From DATGIQ01 sp035295665 (GTDB lineage: Bacteria; Planctomycetota; Planctomycetia; Gemmatales; Gemmataceae): a stretch of DNA of 11,289 bases. Of this stretch, positions 5,973 through 11,289 are shown piece after piece. Within the stretch, counting starts at the first letter, position 1. Each line of letters opens with the position of its first letter. The translations under genes and the position numbers were made by a program. Location of the stretch: positions 1-11,289 of the forward strand of contig DATGIQ010000555.1 of the NCBI GenBank assembly GCA_035295665.1. The letters run 5' to 3'. The notes beneath the pieces are model-generated. The model had not been told where the DNA came from and did not search any database. It saw only the letters and a list, made by a program, of their open reading frames with translations.

Positions 5973-8813
5973 ATGTTTCGTTACCTGATCGGTATCGACC
6001 TCGGCACCACCAACAGCGCGTTGGCCTACGTCGATCTCCAGCGGAAATCCAAAGCCAGTCGGCCGGAGATCCAGACGTTTACGATTGCGCAGCTAGTCGC
6101 CCCCGGTGAGCTGGCCAGCCGCTCTTTGCTCCCTTCCTTCCTTTACCTGCCGGGGGCTCACGATCTCCCCGCGGGTTCGGTGGCCTTGCCCTGGGACCCT
6201 AGCCGGAACTATGCCGTGGGGGAATTCGCCCGCAATCACGGGGGACGGGTCCCGGGACGGCTGGTAACCAGTGCCAAGTCGTGGTTGTGCCATGCCGGCG
6301 TGGACCGGTCCGCTCCCATCTTGCCCTGGGGTGCACCGCCGGATGTGCCGCGGATCTCCCCAGTGGAGGCGTCCGCCCGATATCTGCGGCACATGGTGGA
6401 GAGCTGGAATTTCGCCATGGCCCGCGACCGGCCGGACGACCGGCTGGAAAAGCAACCGGTCGTCCTCACGGTCCCGGCTTCGTTCGATGAAGTTGCCCGC
6501 AATCTCACGGTCGAAGCGGCCCGCCAGGCCGGCCTGGAAAACCTGACGCTCCTCGAAGAACCCCAAGCCGCCTTCTATTGCTGGCTGGTGCAAGCGGCCG
6601 GACAAGCCAACCAGCTCAGAGCCGGCGCCGGTTGTTTGGTCGTGGACGTGGGAGGCGGCACGACCGACCTGAGCCTGATCCGAGCAATCGAGCAGCAGGG
6701 CGAGCTTGGGTTTGTCCGCGAGGCAGTGGGCGACCATCTTTTGCTGGGCGGCGACAACATGGATCTCGCCCTGGCCAAGTTCGTGGAAACGCGCCTGCCG
6801 GGCGCCGGCCGGCTCGATGCCGCCCAATACGGCATGCTTACGCAGGCATGCCGGACCGCCAAGGAAACGTTGCTCGGCCCCGAGCCGCCGGCCAGCTACA
6901 CCGTAACGGTGATGGGTCGTGGCCGGCAAGTGATTGGAGGCGCCCAGCACGCTTCCTTGACAGCCGACGATGTCCGGCAAATCCTGTTCGAGGGGTTCCT
7001 GCCGTTTGTGCCGCGCGATGCCGAGCCGATGCGCGGTCCGCGAACGGGGCTGCACGAGATGGGATTGCCCTACGTCAGCGATCCGGCCATTACGCGGCAC
7101 CTGGCGGCGTTCCTGAAAAAGCATTGGCACGCCGGCGCCACCGGCGCGGAGGCGGCTCCGGACGCGGTGCTTTTCAACGGTGGCGTCTTTCAGCCGGCTC
7201 CCCTGCGGCAGCGGCTGGTCGAAGTCATGCAACGCTGGTATGCCTCGGAGGGGCGTCCCTGGCAGCCGTTGATCCTGGCGAATCCGTCCCTCGATCTGGC
7301 CGTGGCGTGGGGGGCGGCGTATTACGGCTGGCTCCGGCACAGTGGCGGGCGGCGCATCGGTGGGGGCATCGCTCGTTCCTACTATGTCGGCGTGGCTTCC
7401 GGGCCGCCGACCGTTCCGTCCGAAGCCTTGGCCGTCCTCTGCGTCGTTCCGCAGCGCCTGGAAGAAGGAGAGGAAATCGTTCTGAAGGAACCTGAGCTGG
7501 AGCTGGCGCTTGGTCAGCCGGTGTCGTTTCCGCTCTACACTTCGACCGTTCGCCCCAATGACCGGGCGGGGGACCTCCTGCAAGTCCAGCCGGGCCAGCT
7601 CTTGCAATTGCCGCCCCTGCACACCATCCTCCGCGGCGGCAAACGAAGCGGCACCCGGCGCGTTCCCGTCACGCTGGCGGCACGGGCCACCGAGATCGGC
7701 ACCCTCGAATTGTGGTGCGTGGCCAAGGAAAGCACGAACCGCTGGCGGCTGGAATTCAATGTCCGCGATATCGTCAAGGAAGAAACAGCCGGCGAACCCG
7801 GCTCCGGCGAGCAGGCACCGGCGGTTACCGATGTCTGGCCTGAAGCCCAGGTCCAGGAGGCTGGCCGGCTGATCCGGGATGCGTATACCGCGGAGCAGCC
7901 GGAACCCCCTCCCCCGAATCTGACCAAGGCGTTGGAGACAGCCCTGGAAGCACCGCGCCATGAATGGCCGACCGGTCTGTGCCGCCGGTTGTGGGAGTTC
8001 TTGGCGGAGGTTGCCGAGCACCGCCGCCGGTCGCCGGCTCACCTAAGTCGCTGGTATCATCTGGTGGGCTATTGCCTGCGTCCAGGTTTCGGCGATCCGC
8101 TGGACAAGTACCGCGTCGAGCAGCTGTGGAAGCTGATCCAAACGCCGCTGCGGAGTGAAACAGGCCGGGGCATGCCGCACTTGCCGGAGGGGGGAGCCGA
8201 TTACTGGATCATGTGGCGGCGGGTGGCCGGGGGGGTGAATGCCTCGCTTCAGCAGGCACTCTACGATCGGCTCCGGCCGGCATTGCTGCCGGGCAAGGGC
8301 AAAGCTGGCGTCAAGCCCGGGGCCAACGAGCTGGCTGAAATGTGGCGTGCCGCCGCCAGTCTGGAACGCCTTGATGTCAAGCACAAGGAAGCGTTGGGGC
8401 AAGCCTTGCTCAAGCCGCTGCGGCGCAGCCCGGTCCCGACTTATGGATTTTGGGCCTTGACCCGGCTGGGGGCACGGGTGCTTCTCTACGGTCCGCTCAA
8501 CGCCATCGTCCATCACGAGATTGTCGAGCGCTGGCTGGATGCGCTGGTGGCGTTCGAGCCGGGGCATCCGAGCGAACGGATGTCATGGGCGTTTTGCCTG
8601 GCCCAGCTGGCTCGCCGCACTGGCCAGCGCGCCCTGGATATTGACGAAAGTCATCGCCACAGCGTCTTGACCGTACTGCGCTCTCTGCCGGTCCCGCCCC
8701 ACTGGGTGCGCATGGTGGAGGAGGTCTCGGAGCTGGAAGGAGAAGAGCAAAGTCAGATGTTCGGCGAATCGCTGCCGATTGGTCTCCGCCTGGTGCATGC
8801 TGATGATTCCTGA
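5973..8813 (+). CDS. Hsp70-family protein with C-terminal DUF3731 region
   Basis: The 946-residue product has an Hsp70-like ATPase domain in its first half: phosphate-1 GIDLGTTNS (7-15), VLTVPASFDEVAR (164-176), LEEPQAAFYCW (194-204), phosphate-2 VVDVGGGTTDLSLI (223-236), LLGGDNMDLA (257-266), and an adenosine-site NGGVFQPAPLR (402-412). Residues about 480-600 may be a divergent beta-rich substrate domain. The region about 630-930 is alpha-helical and matches DUF3731, replacing the DnaK lid and its acidic tail. The protein is therefore much longer than DnaK (about 640) and is not the housekeeping chaperone. Clients and partners are unknown; related genes elsewhere often lie beside a DUF2760 gene and a second Hsp70-like gene, neither of which is in this window. 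No good ribosome site precedes the ATG. The 3' end overlaps mnmE by 11 bp. Confidence 0.9.
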   Translation: MFRYLIGIDLGTTNSALAYVDLQRKSKASRPEIQTFTIAQLVAPGELASRSLLPSFLYLPGAHDLPAGSVALPWDPSRNYAVGEFARNHGGRVPGRLVTSAKSWLCHAGVDRSAPILPWGAPPDVPRISPVEASARYLRHMVESWNFAMARDRPDDRLEKQPVVLTVPASFDEVARNLTVEAARQAGLENLTLLEEPQAAFYCWLVQAAGQANQLRAGAGCLVVDVGGGTTDLSLIRAIEQQGELGFVREAVGDHLLLGGDNMDLALAKFVETRLPGAGRLDAAQYGMLTQACRTAKETLLGPEPPASYTVTVMGRGRQVIGGAQHASLTADDVRQILFEGFLPFVPRDAEPMRGPRTGLHEMGLPYVSDPAITRHLAAFLKKHWHAGATGAEAAPDAVLFNGGVFQPAPLRQRLVEVMQRWYASEGRPWQPLILANPSLDLAVAWGAAYYGWLRHSGGRRIGGGIARSYYVGVASGPPTVPSEALAVLCVVPQRLEEGEEIVLKEPELELALGQPVSFPLYTSTVRPNDRAGDLLQVQPGQLLQLPPLHTILRGGKRSGTRRVPVTLAARATEIGTLELWCVAKESTNRWRLEFNVRDIVKEETAGEPGSGEQAPAVTDVWPEAQVQEAGRLIRDAYTAEQPEPPPPNLTKALETALEAPRHEWPTGLCRRLWEFLAEVAEHRRRSPAHLSRWYHLVGYCLRPGFGDPLDKYRVEQLWKLIQTPLRSETGRGMPHLPEGGADYWIMWRRVAGGVNASLQQALYDRLRPALLPGKGKAGVKPGANELAEMWRAAASLERLDVKHKEALGQALLKPLRRSPVPTYGFWALTRLGARVLLYGPLNAIVHHEIVERWLDALVAFEPGHPSERMSWAFCLAQLARRTGQRALDIDESHRHSVLTVLRSLPVPPHWVRMVEEVSELEGEEQSQMFGESLPIGLRLVHADDS

Positions 8814-10140
8814 TCCCCAGGACACGATTGTGGCCCTGTCGTCGGCTCCGGGGCCGGGCGCCCGTGCCATTATCCGAATAAGCGGGCCGGCGGCGCTGCG
8901 CTCTGTGGAACCGCTATTCACATCCGCCGAAACGCTCGCTCGGACCCAGCGGGGCTGCTACACCGGCCAGGTACGCTTGCAGGGCGTGCATTCTCTGCTG
9001 CCGGCTGATCTTTACGTGTGGCCCGCTCCGCGCAGCTACACCGGACAAGAGCTCGTTGAGCTGCACACGTTCTCTGCGCCGCCCCTGGTGGATCTCCTGA
9101 TCGCCCAGCTCCTGAATGTCGGGGCGCGGGCGGCTCAGCCGGGGGAATTTACCCTACGTGCTTTCCTGGCCGGGAAGCTCGATTTGACGCGGGCGGAGGC
9201 CGTGCTCGGCATCATCGAAGCCGGCAGCCGTCCAGAGCTTTTGCGGGCGCTCGCTCAGCTCGCCGGGGGGGTGGAGCGGCCCCTCCAGGTGCTTCGGGAC
9301 GATCTCCTCAACTTGTTGGCGGATATCGAGGCGGGGCTGGATTTCGCGGACGAGGATATCCATTTCCTGGAACCAACCGAATGGTTGCACCGCCTGACCA
9401 AGGGGTTGGCCCAGCTCGAATTGCTGCGCAAGCAGCTCGCAGAGCGGGCACTCAGCGAACGACCGTTCCGTGCGGTCCTGGTCGGCCGGCCCAACGCCGG
9501 CAAAAGCAGCCTGTTCAACGCCTTGGCCGGCGCGCCGGCTGCACTGGTCAGCGCCGAGCCCGGAACGACGCGCGATTATTTGCTGCGGCGACTGGAACAC
9601 AACGGCGTCCGTTTGGAGCTCCTGGATACTGCCGGCTGGCAAAGCGGTGCCGGCACGATCGAGGAGCAGGCCCAGGCACTGAGTCACGAGCAGACCGAGC
9701 ACGCCGATTTGCTGCTCTTGTGCATCGAAGCCGGCACACCGGACGGGGAAGATGAGACTCGGTTACAACTCCGTGGAGATGTGCCACCCGTGGTAACGGT
9801 GGCGACCAAGTGCGACCTGGCAGCTCCGCCGTCCGGCCGGCTAGCCACCAGTGCCGTCACAGGAGCCGGGATCGATGCCCTGAGGACATTATTAGCCAAA
9901 TCTGCCCAGGCGCGGGCACGGCCGGCCCTGGCTCCCAGTCTGAGCCGTTGCCGGCATCACGTCGAAGCCTGCCTGGACCATCTCCGCCAAGCGCACGAGG
10001 CGGTGTTGTTCGAAGAACCGGGCGAAGTGCTTGCGTTACATCTCCGTGCATCGCTGGACGAACTGGGCGAAATGGTCGGCGCGATTTACACGGACGATCT
10101 GCTGGACCGGATTTTTAGTCGGTTCTGCATTGGTAAGTGA
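8803..10140 (+). CDS. mnmE: tRNA uridine-5-carboxymethylaminomethyl(34) synthesis GTPase MnmE
   Basis: MnmE works with MnmG in the cytoplasm to modify wobble uridine 34 of several tRNAs, using GTP and a tetrahydrofolate-bound C1 unit. The 445-residue product is full length. It starts with the folate-binding N-domain (DTIVALSSAPGPGARAIIRISG), has the G domain with P-loop GRPNAGKSS (228-236, Asn231 being the potassium-coordinating residue), PGTTRD (253-258), DTAGW (275-279), TKCD (335-338), and SAVTGAG. It ends in the C-terminal FCIGK with the conserved Cys442. Glu287 aligns with the catalytic Glu282 of E. coli MnmE. The Asn of the usual NKxD is Thr, and the GHGG segment of the N-domain reads HTFSAPP. 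I chose ATG 8803, which has GGTG about 7 nt upstream; ATG 8797 and TTG 8779 are alternatives. It overlaps hsp70 by 11 bp. No mnmG is visible. Confidence 0.95.
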   Translation: MIPDPQDTIVALSSAPGPGARAIIRISGPAALRSVEPLFTSAETLARTQRGCYTGQVRLQGVHSLLPADLYVWPAPRSYTGQELVELHTFSAPPLVDLLIAQLLNVGARAAQPGEFTLRAFLAGKLDLTRAEAVLGIIEAGSRPELLRALAQLAGGVERPLQVLRDDLLNLLADIEAGLDFADEDIHFLEPTEWLHRLTKGLAQLELLRKQLAERALSERPFRAVLVGRPNAGKSSLFNALAGAPAALVSAEPGTTRDYLLRRLEHNGVRLELLDTAGWQSGAGTIEEQAQALSHEQTEHADLLLLCIEAGTPDGEDETRLQLRGDVPPVVTVATKCDLAAPPSGRLATSAVTGAGIDALRTLLAKSAQARARPALAPSLSRCRHHVEACLDHLRQAHEAVLFEEPGEVLALHLRASLDELGEMVGAIYTDDLLDRIFSRFCIGK

Positions 10141-10200
10141 GCTCCAGATGCGTCGTCATGAAGATCCCTCCACACCGACCAAGGACCAACGTAAGCTACT

Positions 10201-10248
10201 GGGCCGGCCGAGGCCATGCAATATCTCAGCAAGTCCTCAGGCCGGCCC
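10201..10248. terminator. Long GC-rich inverted repeat between mnmE and the DUF4214 gene
   Basis: GGGCCGGCC (10201-10209) pairs perfectly with GGCCGGCCC (10240-10248). GAGG (10210-10213) extends the stem to CCTC (10235-10238) across a single bulged A at 10239. The loop is about 21 nt. The repeat lies 60 bp after the mnmE stop and 22 bp after the DUF4214 stop on the other strand. It is symmetrical and placed between convergent genes, as expected for a bidirectional terminator, but has no T-run on either side. Confidence 0.45.
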
Positions 10249-10270
10249 GCTCTCCGCCCCCGGAAAATTC

Positions 10271-11289
10271 TTACGTCAACCAACGGCCGCCGCCGCCCCA
10301 GAATTCCTTGTACAGGGCAACATTCTGGTACTCGGCTGAAGTAAGGATGCCGAGCTGGATGCTGATCGGATTGGCGCCGGCGTTGAGGGCATCCACGAAG
10401 ACCTGGCCGCCGAACGGCACGATGCTCGCAATGAGGCGGGTCTGGTCGGGCAGCGTGTTGGGGAATCGGTGCAGATAGGCGTTGTAGTACATCGTCACTT
10501 CATCGATGAAGTACTCGTTCGGGAGTCCAACCAGGATCTGAACGGGTAAGGCGGTGCGGATATTGGGTTCGCTCAGCCCGTGCTGAAGATCCGTGGAAGA
10601 GGGCGCCCGTCCGAGCAGGTCGTTGAAGACCTTGTTGATGAACCCGGTCGGTGTGCCGCCCGCCAGGTTGTAGTATTCGTCGCTGCCCAGGAACGCCTCG
10701 ATGACGTCGTTGCGCGGCGTGCCGCTGCTCAGGGCATTCACCCAGCCGCCGGCCTCCGCCAGCGACGGAGACCGGCCGAGGAAGTGCTCATAGTAACCCT
10801 GGATGTCGCCAACCCGTACCGGTCCCGGCGGGTACTGGGGCGTAGAGAGGATTTGCCGTTCGGCTTCCGGAGAGGAAACAATCGCGTTGGCAACAGCGGA
10901 ATTCGGCGTACCGCCCTCCATCAGCGTCAGCCAGGATGCGACCTCGCCGGGGCCGGCTGATCGGGCCAGCACATCATGGTAGAGCGCCCGCACCCAGGAG
11001 CCCTGCGGCTGCGTGGAAACGTAATCGCCGTTGGCGGTCAGCATCTGCGTCAGGGCATTGACCTCCGTGTGGCCGCTGCGCAGGTCCATGCCCATAGCCT
11101 CCAGATCGTCGGCCGGCGGCGTGTTGAGGCCGCCCGGCTGGTAAGCGGCGTAGTAGGCATCGACGAGGCGGTTCGTATATTCCGGGGAGAGCAGAAACGC
11201 GCTGGCCACCTGGATCCGCGAAAGCGTGCCGGCGTTGAGGGCATTGACCCAACCGTCGACCTCAGGTTGGGCCGGGGTACGTCCCAGGA
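10271..11289 (-). CDS. DUF4214 repeat protein, C-terminal part (runs off the right edge)
   Basis: The frame is open to the window edge and stops at a TAA at 10273-10271, giving at least 339 residues. It is built of about six tandem units of 50-60 residues with the DUF4214 pattern: a helix with Tyr, LGRxP, a GW(V)NAL segment, then SG-T and a FL-S-EY ending. Clear copies read LGRTPAQPEVDGWVNALNAG (about 11287-11228), YHDVLARSAGPGEVASWL (about 10980-10925), YEHFLGRSPSLAEAGGWVNAL (about 10792-10730) and FNDLLGRAPSSTDLQHGL (about 10624-10570). The last two units are more degenerate, and the protein ends in GGGGRWLT. DUF4214 units occur in large secreted or surface proteins of planctomycetes and others; the function is not established. 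The N-terminus, where a signal peptide would be, is outside the window. In-frame GTG codons such as 11209 are internal and not starts. Confidence 0.88.
   Translation of the reverse strand, partial: LGRTPAQPEVDGWVNALNAGTLSRIQVASAFLLSPEYTNRLVDAYYAAYQPGGLNTPPADDLEAMGMDLRSGHTEVNALTQMLTANGDYVSTQPQGSWVRALYHDVLARSAGPGEVASWLTLMEGGTPNSAVANAIVSSPEAERQILSTPQYPPGPVRVGDIQGYYEHFLGRSPSLAEAGGWVNALSSGTPRNDVIEAFLGSDEYYNLAGGTPTGFINKVFNDLLGRAPSSTDLQHGLSEPNIRTALPVQILVGLPNEYFIDEVTMYYNAYLHRFPNTLPDQTRLIASIVPFGGQVFVDALNAGANPISIQLGILTSAEYQNVALYKEFWGGGGRWLT

Noticed and set aside
6093..8042. Minus-strand open frame of about 649 codons
   Set aside because: It lies wholly antisense to the hsp70 gene, whose frame has clear ATPase motifs. 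Long antisense frames are expected in high-GC genes, and this one shows no domain.
1..11289. CRISPR arrays, tRNA or rRNA genes, insertion sequences, integrase sites
   Set aside because: I saw no regularly spaced direct repeats, no cloverleaf-like or conserved rRNA sequence, and no transposase or integrase coding region.

Overview
The window looks like chromosomal DNA from a high-GC bacterium, most likely a planctomycete (Gemmataceae-like). The reasons are the combination of methanofuran-type C1-cofactor genes (mfnB, mfnE and mfnF homologues), a DUF4214 repeat protein, an Hsp70/DUF3731 protein and a DUF3568 lipoprotein. Methylotrophic proteobacteria also carry Mfn-type genes, so the assignment is an inference and not a proof. 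I see no rRNA, tRNA, CRISPR array, insertion sequence or phage gene.

Layout from left to right. (1) Minus strand: the N-terminal 107 codons of a 6-phosphofructokinase run off the left edge. A 291-bp spacer with a REP-like palindrome separates it from a complete ABC exporter half-transporter (permease plus ATPase). (2) A 363-370 bp spacer of visibly lower GC lies upstream of both the ABC gene and mfnB. (3) Plus strand: an mfnB homologue, (5-formylfuran-3-yl)methyl phosphate synthase. (4) Minus strand: a DUF3568 lipoprotein gene, then an mfnF homologue and an mfnE homologue. The mfnF and mfnE genes overlap by 11 bp, and the 3' end of mfnE overlaps the 3' end of mfnB tail to tail by 33 bp. (5) Plus strand: an Hsp70-family ATPase with a DUF3731 C-terminus, overlapping by 11 bp with mnmE, the tRNA wobble-uridine modification GTPase. 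(6) Minus strand: a DUF4214 repeat protein that is open at the right edge.

The functional core is the mfnB/mfnE/mfnF cluster. In methanogens MfnB makes the furan precursor from two glyceraldehyde-3-phosphates, MfnE phosphorylates the aminomethylfuran phosphate to a diphosphate, and MfnF couples that to the glutamyl-tyramine part. Three of the six known steps, including both final ones, are therefore encoded in about 2.3 kb. This suggests the organism makes a methanofuran-like carrier for tetrahydromethanopterin-linked formaldehyde or formate metabolism. The remaining genes look like housekeeping (glycolysis, tRNA modification, export, a chaperone-like ATPase) and envelope proteins. I found no clear evidence of a wholly undescribed system. 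The most interesting points are the compact, overlapping layout of the cofactor genes, the lipoprotein placed in front of them, and the translationally coupled Hsp70/DUF3731-mnmE pair.
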